DNA of 64,000 nucleotides, taken from the NCBI GenBank assembly GCA_028554755.1, contig JAPTOF010000015.1, positions 2,852,001 to 2,916,000 of the forward strand. Reading direction: 5' to 3'. Under the pieces are notes generated by a model that searched no databases, was not told where the DNA came from, and worked only from the letters and a program-made list of their open reading frames with translations. Below, piece after piece: positions 52,749-64,000 of this stretch. Both the position numbers and the translations under genes were made by a program. The stretch is from Cordia subcordata. Taxonomy: Eukaryota; Streptophyta; Magnoliopsida; Boraginales; Cordiaceae. Numbering within the stretch: position 1 is the first letter of the stretch; each line of letters opens with the position of its first letter.

Positions 52749-55700
52749 GAAAACCAAAGGTCGAGGCTTGAGGACGGGTTTGGAAAGAGTGTTTAGGTTT
52801 GTGCTTTGATGCTTAATGGATGAAGGTTGTTTGGTAATGGCGTGTGAAGGTAGGGTGGCTGATTGCAAAGAAGTTAGAGAGAAGGGAGAGGGTTTTCATG
52901 GTAGAGAGAGGAATTGAGGGATTTCTTCTCCATTTGCGAGAGTTAGCACAACAACACTCTTATGGACAAGGAAAGGCACATTTTGACCAATTTGGAAGAA
53001 CTTGAAGCTACTTACAAATCTATGCTTATCCAAAAGTCTAGACTTGATTGGATCAAAGAAGGGGATTCAAATACAAAATTTTTCCACAATGTTGTGAGGT
53101 ATCAAAGCAATCAAGAATGAGAATGGGCAACTTCTTTTGGAGGATTCTGAAGTGAAAAGAGAGTTCATTGACTACTATAAAAAAACTCCTTGGCACAAAA
53201 ACTACTACTCATATGCATATGGACTTTTTAAAAGAGATCATTGGGAGAAATATTGATGATGATTTTGCTGCCCCCACCATCGCACCTATCTCAAGAGAGG
53301 AAATCAAATCCACACTCTTCTCCCTAAATCCCAATAAAAGCCCGGGACCAGATGGATACACTTCTCAATTTTATAAGGTTTTTTGGGAGATTGTTGGAGA
53401 GGATGTTATAAGTGCAATCAGCTCTTTCTTTGAATCTAGCAAACTTCTCAAGGAGGTAAACTCTACCATTATCACTCTTGTGCCAAAAGTTTCCAACCCT
53501 TCCATGGTCAAAGACTTTAGGCCCATCTCTTGTTGCAATACCATCTATAAATGCATCTCCAAGATCATTGCAAATAGACTTAAAACTTGGTTGCCATAAA
53601 TCATCTCATGGAACCAATCAGCATTCATCAAAAATCGACTCATCCATGAAAACATACTTATTGCTCATGACATTTTAAGAGGCTAATCATAGAGGCATAT
53701 CTCATCAAGGTGTTCCATCAAAGTTGATATTATGAAGGCTTTTGACTCACTAAATTAGAATTTTATTTAAGATCTCACTCTCCTTGCTTTTGGATTCCCA
53801 AGGAAATTTGTTGAATGGATTATGGTGTGTGTTAGAACTTCTAGCTTCTCCATTGCTATTAATGGTGGTTTGAAAGGCTTCTTCTTTGGTGCTAATGGTA
53901 TAAGACAAGGTGAACCCATCTCTCCATATCTCTTTGTTCTTTGTTTGGAGGTTCTTTTTTGTCTTCTAAATAGGTTGACCAGTAATCCGGGCTTCCACTT
54001 TCATCCAAAATGTGGGTGCTTAGAGCTTAATCACTTTTGTTTTGCGGATGACCTCTTTATCTTTTGCAAAGGGAATTTAAGCTCCATTGAATGCATTATG
54101 GGTACCTTGGGAACTTTCTCAAATTTCTCCGGGCTAAAAATCAACAATTCAAAAAGTGTGATCTTCCTTGGTGGAGTTACTAATGATACAAAATCGGCTA
54201 TTTTGGAGAGGGTTGGATTTCAAGAAGGTGAGCTCCATACGTTATTTGGGCATCCCCCTTGTCTCAAGAAGACTTTGAAAGGCTGATTGCTTGCCCCTTT
54301 TTGAGAAAATTACAGCAAGAATTGATTCTTGGTGCAATAATTGGCTCTCTTTTGCAAGAAGACTTGTCTTGATCAAATCCGCCCACATTCAAATTTGTGC
54401 TTTCTGGGCAAGTGCCATTCTCTTCCCAAAAAATGTGTTGTCTTCCATTGAATCAAAATTCAAAGCATTTTTATGGAGAGAAACTAGTCTTGAAGTGGCT
54501 TGGAGGGATCTTTGTCTTCCATTGCATGAAGGTGGACTTGGGGTTCGTAACATTGAAGAGATCAACAAAGTCTACTTGCTAAAAAATTTTTGGAGGATGT
54601 ACGCTGAAAAGAGCACACTCTGGAGCCAATGGATTCACTCAAATTATATCAAGAATTCCTCCATTTGGATCATGCAAGCTCCCAAGGATTGTAGTTGGAT
54701 CATTAAAGCACTTCTAAATTGCCGGGTTGATGCAAAGAAGTTCATTCAACATAACATTGGCAATGGAGCAAATACTCTCTTTTGGATTGATAATTGGCAC
54801 AAGGAAGGCTCCCTTTTGGAACATTGGAGCAATACTTTCCCAAACCCGCCCCTTCTTGCAAAGGTTAGTGAACTCTTCATCAATGGTAGATGGAGTTAGC
54901 CATTTCACCTCTCACATATTGAAAACCCAAACTTTGTTACTAATGAAACTACTTTGGATAAGATTGTTTGGATTCTCTCCCCAAATGAGGATTTCACCTT
55001 CAAGCACACATGGGAACCCATTAGAAGAAAGGGAAACAACTTTGAGGGTCATAACATTATTTGGCACAAGAGGCATAACCCAAGACATAGTTTCATTGTA
55101 TGCCTTGCATTTCTTGATCGTTTAAACACGAAATTCAGAATCTTACATTGGGATTCGACATCAATCCTACTTGTACCTTTTGCTTTATGGGTTATGAAAC
55201 AAGAGATCATCTCTTCTTTGAATGTTGTTTTACTAGGAGGATTTGGAGAAAAGGTCTTTACCTTTCTTTTGCCCTGGAGAATCTAATTTGTTGGACGAAA
55301 ATCATTGATTACATCACTCCTTTTGCACATGAAAAGCACTTGAAGGCTACCATCATCAAGCATCTTTATGGAGCTACCATTTACCATATTTGGAAGGAAA
55401 GAAATCAACGTATCTTCCAAAATGAAGCGAAAATCGAGGAGGACATTTTCAATGATGTTAGAGTTAAACTCTCTTACTGTAGAAAATTTATTCCCTCTCC
55501 CTTGAACAAATCACTTTGTAAATCGTGGAGGCTGGATGATGTCATTGTATAGTGCTTTCCACTACATTCTCTACTCTTTTGTATTTGTACTTGTACAAAT
55601 TTAATAAGTGAAATGCAATCACTTTCTTGCCCCTCAAAAAAAAAAAACACCACCTTGATATTTTATGTCTTTTGGAAAACAAAGTAGCCAGCAATGAAAG

Positions 55701-58700
55701 TACCAAACATATTGGAACCCATTTTGATGATGTTGGTTTTGCAAATCATTTGAATGATGTTGTCAAAGGGCAGATTTGGCTTTTTTGGAAGAAAAATATT
55801 AAAGCAACTTTTGTTGACTCTTATGATCAAGCTCTCCTCTTCACTTTTGATGATCATATTCACAGCTCCTTCTTTGTTGCATTTGTCTATGGGCGCAATG
55901 AAGCATCTAAAAGGAGCAAACTTTGGGGCAAGCTTGCAAGCTGGTGTGCATGGTGTTTCAACAGTGACCTTCGTATCTTAGGTGATTAATGAAGTCCTCC
56001 AATGTGGAGACAAGTCAAACTCCGCTTCCATCCCAAAAACTGCTTGGGACTTCCAAAACTTTGTGGCAAAAACAAACTTACAAGAAGCTAAAGTGCACGG
56101 GCCACGCTTCACTTGGATAAACAAAAGCATTAATTGTCTCTTGGCCAGCAAACTCGATCGGGCTTTATTGAATGGGAATTGGATTTAACACTATCAACAC
56201 TCCTTTTTATTGGTGGAAAATCTAGGTATCTCGGACCATTGCCCCCTTATCATGCACACTTGCAAGGCTTGGGCCTTCTCTCCCAAACCTTCAAGTTTTA
56301 TAATACGTGCACCACTCACTTGGATTTCTTGAAGATTGTTAGTAAACATTGGAGTACACGGGTCTTTGGTACTCCAATGTTCACCCTTTATCAAAAGCAG
56401 AAATCTCTCAAGCTTGCACTCAAGGCTTTTGACAAGGATTTTTTTGCTTGCATCCCTTTTACCATCAAAGAGCTTAGAGAAGAACTCTTTCATACTCAGC
56501 AAGCTATCCTTGGTAGGGAGCTTCATGCCACTCTCATTGATAAAGAGAGAAACATTTTGGTCAAAATGGAAGAACTTGATGCACAACACAAAGCCATCCT
56601 CTTTAAAAAATCTAGGCTCTCTTGGATCAAGGAAGGGGATACAAACTCAAAGTTCTTCCACAATGTTATTAAAGGAAGGAAACTCAAGAACACTATTGAT
56701 ACAATTAAAAGAGGATGGGCAACTTCTTTGGGAAGATTTTGAAGTGAAAAAGGAATTTATTGGCTATCTCAAAAAACTCCATGGTACCTCTTCTTCATCC
56801 CAAGTCAACTTAAGGACCTTGAGGGATATTATTGGCAAAGAGATTGATCATGATGTTACTACCTCTCTTATTGCTCCCATCACAAGTGATGAAATCAAGG
56901 ATACACTTTTCTCTATTAACCCCAACAAAAGCCCAGGCCCGGATGGATACACCTCGCACTTGTACAAAGTTGCATGGGATTTTGTGGGAGAAGATGTCAT
57001 CAAAGCAATCAGATCCTTCTTTGAGTCCGGTAGACTCCTTAAGGACGTAAACGCTACTATTATCGCTCTTGTGCCTAAAAATCCTAATCCCTCTATGGTT
57101 AGAGATTATAGGCCTATTTCCTATTGCAACACAATTTATAAATGCATTTCTAAGATCATTGCCAATAGGCTTAAAGTGTGTTTGCCTCAAATCATTTCAT
57201 GGAATCAATCCACATTCATGAAGGATAGAAACATTCATGAAAACATCCTCATTGCTCATGATATTATGAGAGGCTATACTAGACATCACATTTCTCCAAG
57301 ATGCTCTCTCAAATTTGACATTATGAAGGCATTTGATTCACTTAGCTAGAACTTTTTGGAATGTACCCTTCTTACTTTTGGTTTTCCTCCAAAATTTGTT
57401 AATTGGATTATGGAGTACATCTCAACCCCAAGTTTTTCTATTGCTCTCAATGGTGGGTTGGAAGGCTATTTCTTTAGTGCAAATGGGATTAGACAAGGTG
57501 ACCCTATCTCACCCTATCTTTTTGTCCTTCGCATGAAGGTTCTTTCTTGCATGCTCAATAAGTTGAAGGATCATCCGGGGTTTCTTTCCCATCCAAAGTG
57601 TGTTCAATTAAAGCTCAATCATCTTTGCTTTGCGGATGATCTTTTTGTTTTTTGCAAAGGAGAATGGAATTCAATTGAATGCATTATGGATACTTTGAAG
57701 ATCTTCTTTTCCTTTTTCGGGCTGAATATCAATAAAGCAAAAAGTGTCATTTTTGTTGGAGGGGTTTCAAATGAGACTAAGCTGGCCATTAAGGAAAGAG
57801 TTGGGTTCTAAGAGGGTGAACTTCCAATTCATTATTTGGGCATTCCACTTGTGTCAAGGAAACTCTGGACCGCTGATTGCTATCCTCTTTTGGAGAAAAT
57901 TAATGCTAAACTTGACTCTTAGTGCATCAATTGGCTCACTTTTGCGGGTAGACTTGTCCTTCTCAAATCCACCCTTACTCAAATTAGTGCTTATTGGGCA
58001 AGTTCCATCCTTCTCCCTAAAGGAGTGCAATCAACTATTGAATCAAAGTTTAAAGCTTTTCTTTGGAGGGGCACTAGCCCTAAAGTTGCTTCGAAGGATA
58101 TTAGCCTCCTATTTCATGAAGGTAGACTTGGCATCCGAAAAATTGAAGAAATCAATAAAGTTTTTTGGCTGAAAATCCTTTGGAGAATGTATGCTAAAAA
58201 AGACACTCTTTGGAGCAACTGGATTTATGCAAACTTTATCAAGGACTCCTCCTTTTGGGTTGTTCAAGCCCCCAAGGATTTCAAGTTGGATCATTAAATC
58301 TCTTTTATCTTGCCGAGAAAAAGTCAAGTCTCTTATCAAACACAAGATCGGCAACGGCATCGATACACTTTTTTGGATTGATAATTGGCTGGCCCACTTT
58401 TGGAACATTGGAGTAGCACTTTACTAAACCCCCCTCCTTTCTAAGGTTAGTGAACTCTTTGTTAATGGTAGATGGAGTTGGCCAATCCATCTTCAACACA
58501 TTGATCCCCCAAACTTTATGCTACAGCAAGGCATTTTGGATAGGATCATTTGGAATCCCTCCCCCAATGGTGATTTTTCCTTTAAACATACTTGGGAGCT
58601 TATTAGAAAGAAAGGAAATCTCTTATAGGGGCACAATATTATTTGGCACAAATGGCATAATCCAAGACATAGCTTCATTGTTTGGCTTGCTTTCCATGAT

Positions 58701-59243
58701 AGACTCAACACAAAATTCAGAATCATTCATTGGGGAATCAATGCAAACTCTACCTACATTTTTTGCTTTATGGGTTGTGAAACAAGGGACATCTCTTTTT
58801 TGAATGTGGCTTCACTAGAAGAATTTGGAGAAAAGGTCTACATCTTGCCTTAATCCTGGAGAACCTGATTTGTTGGGAGGATATCATCGATTATATTACC
58901 CCTTTTGCGCTTGAAAAGAACTTGAAGGCTACCATCATTAAGCATCTTTTTGGAGAACAATTTATCACATTTGGAAGGAAAGGAATCAACACATTTTCCA
59001 AAATGAAGCAAAAACAGAGGAATGCATTTTCAACAACATCTACAATGAAGTTAGAGTCAAGCTTTCTAGTGGTAGAAAATTTGCATCCTCTCTTTTGAAC
59101 AAATCCCTTTGTAAATTGTGGAGATTAGAGAATATCATTGTATAGGACACAACTCCACTACTTGATCTTTTGTACATGTACATTTACTTTCTCACTTGCA
59201 GAATACAATTCACTCACTTACCCCACAAAAAAAAAAAAAAAAA

Positions 59244-59536
59244 GCATTATAAGCTAACTTGAACTCAAGGCTTGAGTTAGTGGTGGGTTCATCTTCAACA
59301 ACCAGCAAAGATGAGGATTTTTCATGCACAGAGGGAGGAACGTTTCCACCATGATTAAGATTTTCAATATCATTTTGAGAGTTCTTCATAGGACTCTTTG
59401 AGCTATTCATTAATAGCTTTTATTCTTGCACTTTTCCTAGCTGAAATGTGATTTTTCTTTCTAGGCATGATGGGAAAAAAGGAAAAGAGAGGAGGAAGAA
59501 AGGTTCAAGATGGTGGAGTTTCTAGAGAGAAGAAAG
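59244..59536 (-). mobile_element. ORF1-only retroposon H9, 5' end fragment
   Basis: The 5' UTR (about 59536-59468) and the first 75 codons of ORF1 (start at 59467: MPRKKNHISARKSARIKAI, then a stop, LKESYEELS in another frame, and TTNSSLEFKLAYNA) resemble H2 and H10. Its downstream part is missing, replaced by the L13 poly(A) end. ORF1-only class by similarity only. Confidence 0.65.
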
Positions 59537-60060
59537 GTTAGTGACATTTTCTCTAGGGACGTACCCCTTTGCATCCTTGGTGATTTCAATGAAATTCTTA
59601 ATTGTGGAGATAGATCCTCATGCTTGACCATCCCTTCTAGTGCTTGGAGTTTCAAAAATTGTGCTGCTCAATCAGGGTTGATTAATCTCAAGACTATTGA
59701 TTCTTACTTCACTTGGACCAATCGAAATTCCCTTGGCAACCTCATTGCATGAAAATTGGATAGAGTCTTGATGAGTGCTACTTGGATGGAGGATTTTGAA
59801 GATTCCCATCTTATCATTGGCCAACCAAGCACTTTCGGGCCATTGCCTAATTATTGTCCATTCTCATAAAGTAAGGCATTCTTCTCCAAAACCTTTTAAG
59901 TTCTACAATGCATAGACTTCTCATGGCTTCTTCTTGCAAGTCATTGATGAGCAATGGGGTACACGGGTTTTTGGTACCCCAATGTTCATTCTTTATCAAA
60001 TGTAAAAGATGCTCAAAAAAGCCCTCAAAGATCAATGGTAGTGATAGTCATTAAAAGAAA
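59537..60060 (+). mobile_element. LINE remnant L17 (endonuclease C-terminal half)
   Basis: PLCILGDFNEILNCGDRSS, then WSFKNCAAQSGL, DSYFTWTNRNSLGN (59510-59752), one stop, and a shifted frame with NPFKFYNAW-like, GTRVFGTPMFILYQ and MLKKALKD. It is cut on both sides by 5' ends of H elements (H9 and H10). Confidence 0.65.
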
Positions 60061-61840
60061 TATTCAAGACATGAAATGTTTCTCTCTCTAGAACTTTTGC
60101 TCTCTCATCTCTCAAGAAATTATTCCACTCCTTGCCAAAAATCATCTTCTTAAAACCCAAACTCAATCATGCCCAAGAAGAAGAATCACATCTCTTCTCA
60201 TAAGAGTGCTAGAATCAAGGCCATTAATGCAAAGCTTAAAGACTCTTATAAAGAAATATCGCAAAATGCTGCTAGTTTTGAGGGAAAGTTTGCTGAAAAA
60301 GAAGCAATTTTTGCTAGCAAATTTGAGGGCTCACTCTCCTTGGTTGAGCAGTCATCTTTATCTTTCTTGGAAGAAGAAGAATACTCAACCAACTCAAGCT
60401 TGGAGCACAAAATGACATATGATTCAGCTAGAAATGTGGAGTTTAAACCTTCATCTCCTTCTTCACAAGTTCAAGAAGCTTATCCAAATCTCTCTTTGGA
60501 AGAGAAAATTGAGCAAGCCAAGAAGGAATGCACTAACTCGGTTTACTTTGGTAAGCTTTTGGAAGAGAAATACAATGTTTCTAAAGCCCAACTTGTTCAA
60601 TACGTCTCTTGCTTGTTAATGGTTGCCAAGCCTTCTTCTCCTTTCACAAACCATGGTATAGCAAGTTCAAACACGAGGAAGAAAAGCATCCAAGAGCTTA
60701 AACCCGGCATGGAGAAAATGGTGCAAGGGTTGCCGACTACACAAACACCTCTTCACCTTATAAAAATGCATCAAAACCCCATCAAAGTGGCACTCATAAT
60801 GTTACTCTCGACATGGAGAATCCTTCTACACCTTCAAAAGGGGAAAATTTTGGTGAAAATCAGCTTGAATTTGCCTCTGAAAATCGGGTTGAAGATGTTG
60901 GAAGACATGCAAAGTCTAAGCTTTTACCCACCGGATCTTCTACTAAAGCTTCATTGGGCAAAGACTCGGCTAACACTCTAGCAAATTCTAATCATTTTCA
61001 CTTCCCAAAGCTGACATGATCTTACAATATCTCAAACTCTCCAAATAAGCATTCGACAAGACATCTTTCTCTAGCGGGTTATAGCACTTCAGTTGCTGGT
61101 CATTGCCTCTTAAATGCTGGTTCCTTAACTCCACAAGGGCCCTACCTGACTTTGGAAGAAAACAAATGGACATTTGCAATTCAAAATGCAGCTGAATTTC
61201 CCCCGTTGTCACTTGAGTTTTTGGGGAAAAATAACCTGGCAGCCAACTTATTTCTTGCTCGTGATATGGCTGCCATGTCACATGAGAAAAATGGCTCTCT
61301 TGCTCACTCTCCACGTGCCAACTCAGCCCCCATCTCTCTTCAATGCTCAAAATTCTTTGAAGGAAACGAAAGCAAGATTCAAGAAAATTATGGAGCTTTT
61401 TTGCATGGGGGTCAGAATCTTACTCCAACTTGGCACTCTCAAGGAAATGTTCCTTTGAACGCTTGGGGGAAAAATTTTCATGCAACTTCTCAACAAGCTC
61501 AAAACATGGTTCAACAGCAAGCCCCGAGTCAACATGCATGGAACATAGGCAAGAATTGGCAACGCACATTTGTTGGTAACCTTTTTAACTCTACTAAACT
61601 TGATTTCCATGAACCTATTATAATGGAAAATGGCAAGTTAGGGGCTGACCCGCCAGAAGAAGTCTTTAGGGAAGGTGACGGGCATTGGGAACATTGTCTT
61701 ATTAGCCAATTCCTTGATCATCCACCACCTTTCTTTCTCATTAAAGAATGGTTGATTTACATTAGAAGACCTTTGGGAAAATTGAAATCAAATCTGCTGA
61801 TAATGGAAAGTTCGTGTTCAAGTTTGAAAATGATTAATGC
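60061..61840 (+). mobile_element. ORF1-only retroposon H10, 5' part, interrupted by L18
   Basis: The leader TTTCTCTCTCTAGAACTTTTG near 60079 is followed by ORF1 at 60169. L18 interrupts in the DUF4283 domain near 61840. The 3' part lies beyond the window. H class by ORF1 similarity to H2 (N-terminus, KLLEEKYNVSKAQLVQ, FVGNLFNSTKLDFHEP). Confidence 0.7.
60169..61836 (+). pseudogene. H10 ORF1, N-terminal two thirds
   Basis: MPKKKNHISSHKSARIKAI, then a long Lys/Glu/Ser-rich coiled region (KKIEQAKKEC in related form), open to about 60700. Frame change to 60813-61019 (SKLLPTGSSTKASLGK) and a stop at 61017; then open from 61152 to about 61750: Asn/Gln-rich linker, NIGKNWQRTFVGNLFNSTK and EHCLISQFLDHPPPFFL. 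DUF4283 starts in another frame and is cut at FKFEND. An Ala/Met motif (ARDMAAMSHE) is shared with H2. Confidence 0.78.
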
Positions 61841-62026
61841 TCAACAACTTAGTCGCCAAAATACTTTCTCTCTCTAAAGCTTAAATGCTCTCACTTCTCA
61901 CTAAACACATAGCACTCGGCCACCCTTGCACAACCACCACCACCACCTTTCTCCACCTCTTCTTTTCTATTTTTTTGCCTTCTTATTAAGCTCTTCAAAT
62001 TAGTTTTTGATTTTTTCTTCCTTTCG

Positions 62027-63910
62027 TTGTTTGTGGCTAACAATAAGAAGAAAAGGTCTTCTCCTCCAAGATCTAGTGCAAGGTTAAATGCTCAAAAGAA
62101 CCCGAAGTCCACTCCTTCAAATTTGAATCCAAAAAAGAAGAATTTGGAGCATGGGGAGGTTAAACCAACCTCTTCACCCACTTTCTGTGAAGGTGCTTCT
62201 TCAACCTCTTTGGAAATCAAGGAACTGTATGATGCCATCAATTCCGGGAAGACTTTTGGTGACTATGAAGAGGAGCTAAACAAATCAAAAGCTTCTCTCG
62301 TTCAAAGCCTTATTCTTGAAGCAAATACAAACACATCCATGGAAAAAGCTAAAGACTTGAAGCTATCTTCGGCCATGATTGAAAGAGAAGAGAGGGAAAA
62401 AGACCCAAAGGGGTTATTGTACGATGAGCAAAGCTTTTGTCCTACGGGTAATGAAGCTTTTACCCAAGAGGTTTTGCATTCCTCTTTACCTCTTGGAAAT
62501 TGCATTATGGACAAAAAAGACTCTTGTACTTTTGCTAAAAAGTTGCCACAACCTACCACACTAGAGCCGACAACTCATCAACCATTTTCCAAGAATGCTC
62601 AAGAAACAAATTTTCAAATGCATGCTGAATTCCCTCAATTACTGGCCACTCATAAGTATGATAAAGAAATTCAAATGCCAAATAAGCTTAAGGATGACAA
62701 GGCCTCCACGTCACAATTCATTTACACATCAGCAAAATCCACTCAAGATGCTCCACTCGGCCCCAAGAAACTTGAAGGCAGCAAACAAAATGCTTGGAGC
62801 AAAAGGCCTCTCTTAAGGTATGAATCTTCTTCCAAAACCCCCACCATGGATTGGAAGCAAGATTTTGGTGAATTTCTGGAAACAAATCTTTATTTGAAAG
62901 ATGAATTTCAAGTTTTTACTAATGAAGGAATTAGAGAGATTGTTGATCCACCACAAGATTTGTATGATGAAGGAGAAAATTTCTGGTCTCATTGTTTTAT
63001 AGGACAATTTCTTGGTGCTCCACCTCCTCTTTATCTCATCAAAAACATGATCTATAATGCTTGGTGGAAATTTGGAAGAGTTGATTTATATCCAAAAGGA
63101 AAGGGCCTTTTCATGTTCAAATTTGAGAAAGAAGAATATTGTCAAAAAGTGCTTCAACAACTTTGGCATGTTAGCAATAGACCATTACTTTTGAGAAAAT
63201 GGCAGCCACAACTTGAATTCATTAACTTCTCTTGCAACAAAGTTCCAATTTGGGTTAAAATGAAGGATGTCCCTCTTAGCTTGTGGTCAAAAAGAGGGTT
63301 CAGCTACCTTGCCTTATTTATTGGAACGCCAATACAAATAGATGCTCTTACGGAATCAAGGAGGAATCTTGAATTTGCAAGAGTTTGCATTGAAGTTAAT
63401 CTTGAAGAGAAATTACCAAATGAAATCTACCCAAAGCTTAGAGATGGATCAAGAACTCGGGTTAGTGTTGAATATGTTGGAAACCAAATATTTGTACCCA
63501 TTGCAAAATGGTGGGGCACTTAGCGGATCATTGCCTTTCAAGGTCAAAGATTAGTAGCGGATCATTGCCTTTCAAGGTCGAAGATTAGTGCTCCAAAAAT
63601 CCAAGAAGAAAATAAGGCCAACTCATCAAAGAACAATGACACTTGGAAAGTTGTTGGAAAGAAAAAGAGCTCTCAAGAAAGGGATGATCCAAATTTTGAA
63701 AAGCAAAATGGGATGGATATGTCTACACCAACAAATACCAAGGTGAAAAGGCATTGAGCTATCCAAAGGCAACAAACAAAATGGAGACTAAAGTTGGGAA
63801 CACCTACAAATCTCTGGAAGTTATTAAAGATTGGGAAGAGGGAGAACTTGATCCACAATGGGTTGATAGAGGACATGAGAAGAACCAACATTTGCATGGT
63901 AATGATGCTT
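62027..63910 (+). pseudogene. L18 ORF1: DUF4283 protein, 498-codon open frame
   Basis: The longest intact ORF1 here. A basic N-terminus (NNKKKRSSPPRSSARLNAQ), coiled segment EEELNKSKASLVQSL, Thr/Ser-rich linker and DWKQDFGEFLETNL precede REIVDPPQDLYDEGENFW. DUF4283 runs from about 62990 to 63470. A one-base deletion just before the knuckle (at about 63477) ends the frame at 63523; the CCHC (CTHCKMVGHLADHC) is intact in the next frame. A 34-bp tandem duplication at 63521-63588 adds a second lesion. The tail contains EVIKDWEEGELDPQ. Confidence 0.85.
63521..63588. repeat. 34-bp tandem duplication at L18 zinc knuckle
   Basis: Units at 63521-63554 and 63555-63588 differ by one base; a 34-bp step shifts the frame. 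Confidence 0.92.
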
Positions 63911-63929
63911 TGGGCTGAGGGTCCACATC

Positions 63930-64000
63930 TTTTTTTTTTTTTTGGGGGTTAAGAAAGTTTTTATTTCAACGCAATTTTGGTACATCCAAATGTTACCCCT
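63930..64000 (-). mobile_element. ORF1-only-type 3' end H11, runs off right edge
   Basis: T14 at 63930-63943; the reverse strand gives terminus CTTTCTTAACCCCC before the tail, preceded by GTTGAAATAAAAA. This resembles the H7 3' end more than the LINE 3' ends, but only 57 bases are visible. Confidence 0.5.

Larger units (their letters stand above)
44888..52944 (-). mobile_element. Full-length LINE L15 (minus), host of L16, 17-bp TSD
   Basis: T9 at 44888-44896 marks the 3' end. AGCACAACAACACTCTT at 44873-44889 recurs at 52945-52961 (the last T's are ambiguous). The leader start TTTCCTCTCTCTACCATGAA is near 52911, preceded by about 29 extra bases. Without L16 it is about 5.96 kb. ORF1 starts at 52748, ORF2 at 50659. 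Its 3' half is nearly the same sequence as L7. Confidence 0.93.
43921..55552 (+). pseudogene. L14 ORF2: endonuclease, RT, zf-RVT; split by L15
   Basis: Endonuclease: CWNIRGLN, LLENKV, GDFNEVLQCGDK, and in a shifted frame GISDHCPL. A TAA lies at 44152. L15 interrupts at 44872 in the linker before RT; it resumes at 52945. RT: NPNKSPGPDGYTSQFYK, stops in the MKAFDSLN..F region (TAG for Trp at 53756), GIRQGEP and active site FADD (54041-54052). A shift near 54285, then FLWRETSLEVAWRDLC and TAG for Trp at 54897. zf-RVT CTFCFMGYETRDH, C. It ends RLDDVIV at 55552. Confidence 0.85.
41543..55644 (+). mobile_element. Full-length LINE L14, host of L15, with 18-bp TSD
   Basis: Segments 41543-44872 and 52945-55644 join to about 6.0 kb. 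After the target duplication come 22 non-family bases, then the leader AACTTTCTCTTTCTACC at 41565. ORF1 starts at about 41719, ORF2 at 43921, and A12 (55636-55647) follows terminus CACTTTCTTGCCCCTC. The 3' UTR shares TGTACTTGTACAAATTT (55586-55602) with H7 (36202-36218). Confidence 0.93.
41450..59144 (+). pseudogene. L13 ORF2: endonuclease, RT, zf-RVT; split by L14
   Basis: It starts at 41450 (RGLNSPNKQKEGKLLINKH); Trp of SWN is a stop. After L14 it resumes at 55648. Endonuclease to GD at 55989, where a short deletion breaks GDFNEVLQCGDKSN; LGISDHCPL follows after more shifts. RT: NPNKSPGPDGYTSHLYK and active site FADD (57629-57640); TAG for Trp at 57347 and at 57920. Then FLWRGTSPKVASKD, with a frameshift near 58300. 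zf-RVT is broken in three frames. It ends RLENIIV at about 59144. Confidence 0.82.
40197..59243 (+). mobile_element. LINE L13, 5'-truncated, host of L14-L16
   Basis: The left part (40197-41542) is ORF1 from its linker and the first 30 residues of ORF2. The right part (55645-59243) resumes ORF2 at HHLDILCLLENKV and runs to the 3' UTR and A17 (59227-59243) after CACTTACCCCAC. AAACACCACCTTGATATT at 41525-41542 recurs at 55645-55662, the target-site duplication of L14. The left flank is L12 and the right flank H9, which do not match: a deletion or rearrangement at one end. Confidence 0.85.
61841..63929 (+). mobile_element. Two-ORF LINE L18, 5' part
   Basis: The leader AATACTTTCTCTCTCTAAAG at about 61850 is followed by a near-intact ORF1. 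H11 interrupts at 63930 before ORF2 is reached. Class by DUF4283 type (RRNLEFARVCIEVNL), which belongs to the two-ORF clade. Confidence 0.75.

Overview
This window looks like nuclear DNA from a flowering plant: AT-rich, with no host gene, rRNA, tRNA or CRISPR array that I can support. It is almost wholly built from nested poly(A)-tailed non-LTR retrotransposons of the plant L1 type (DUF4283 and zinc-knuckle ORF1, then endonuclease, reverse transcriptase and zf-RVT in ORF2). Every coding region is broken by stops, frameshifts or insertions, so all are annotated as pseudogenes. The organism cannot be named from this sequence.

Two kinds of element are present. I label the two-ORF LINEs L1-L18. 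Complete ones are about 5.9-6.0 kb: a pyrimidine-rich 5' UTR, ORF1, ORF2 overlapping ORF1 at ATGA, a roughly 100-nt 3' UTR, and poly(A) after a CTTACTTGCC-like terminus. I label the second kind H1-H11. These carry only a divergent ORF1 followed directly by their own 3' UTR and poly(A), about 2.6 kb in the best copy (H7, bounded by target-site duplications). They resemble the mammalian HAL1 situation: an ORF1-only lineage that shares the tail, and presumably the retrotransposition machinery, of the full LINEs.

Left third (1-20.1 kb, mostly minus strand). H1 sits in L1, which also contains L2. L1 sits in H2, and H2 sits in the remnant L3. L4 is split by H3, which is itself split by L5, a copy with a twin-priming inversion. 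A 0.8-kb unassigned block with internal repeats (15.6-16.4 kb) follows, then H4 (inverted 5' part), L6 and L7.

Middle (20.1-39.4 kb, mostly plus strand). After about 300 bp of unassigned sequence come H5 and H6, then L8. L8 contains L9. L9 contains L10 (near full length), H7 (which itself holds the minus-strand L11) and the 97-bp H8.

Right part (39.4-64 kb). Remnant L12 precedes L13. L13 contains L14 (full length), L14 contains L15 (full length, minus strand), and L15 contains L16: four levels deep. H9, L17, H10, L18 and H11 complete the window.

Perfect target-site duplications of 10-18 bp prove most nestings. Many stop codons replace conserved tryptophans (TGG to TAG or TGA), as expected for methylated, silenced DNA. 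As a working system, two-ORF LINEs would supply endonuclease and reverse transcriptase, and the H elements would supply only a Gag-like ORF1 and a competing 3' end.
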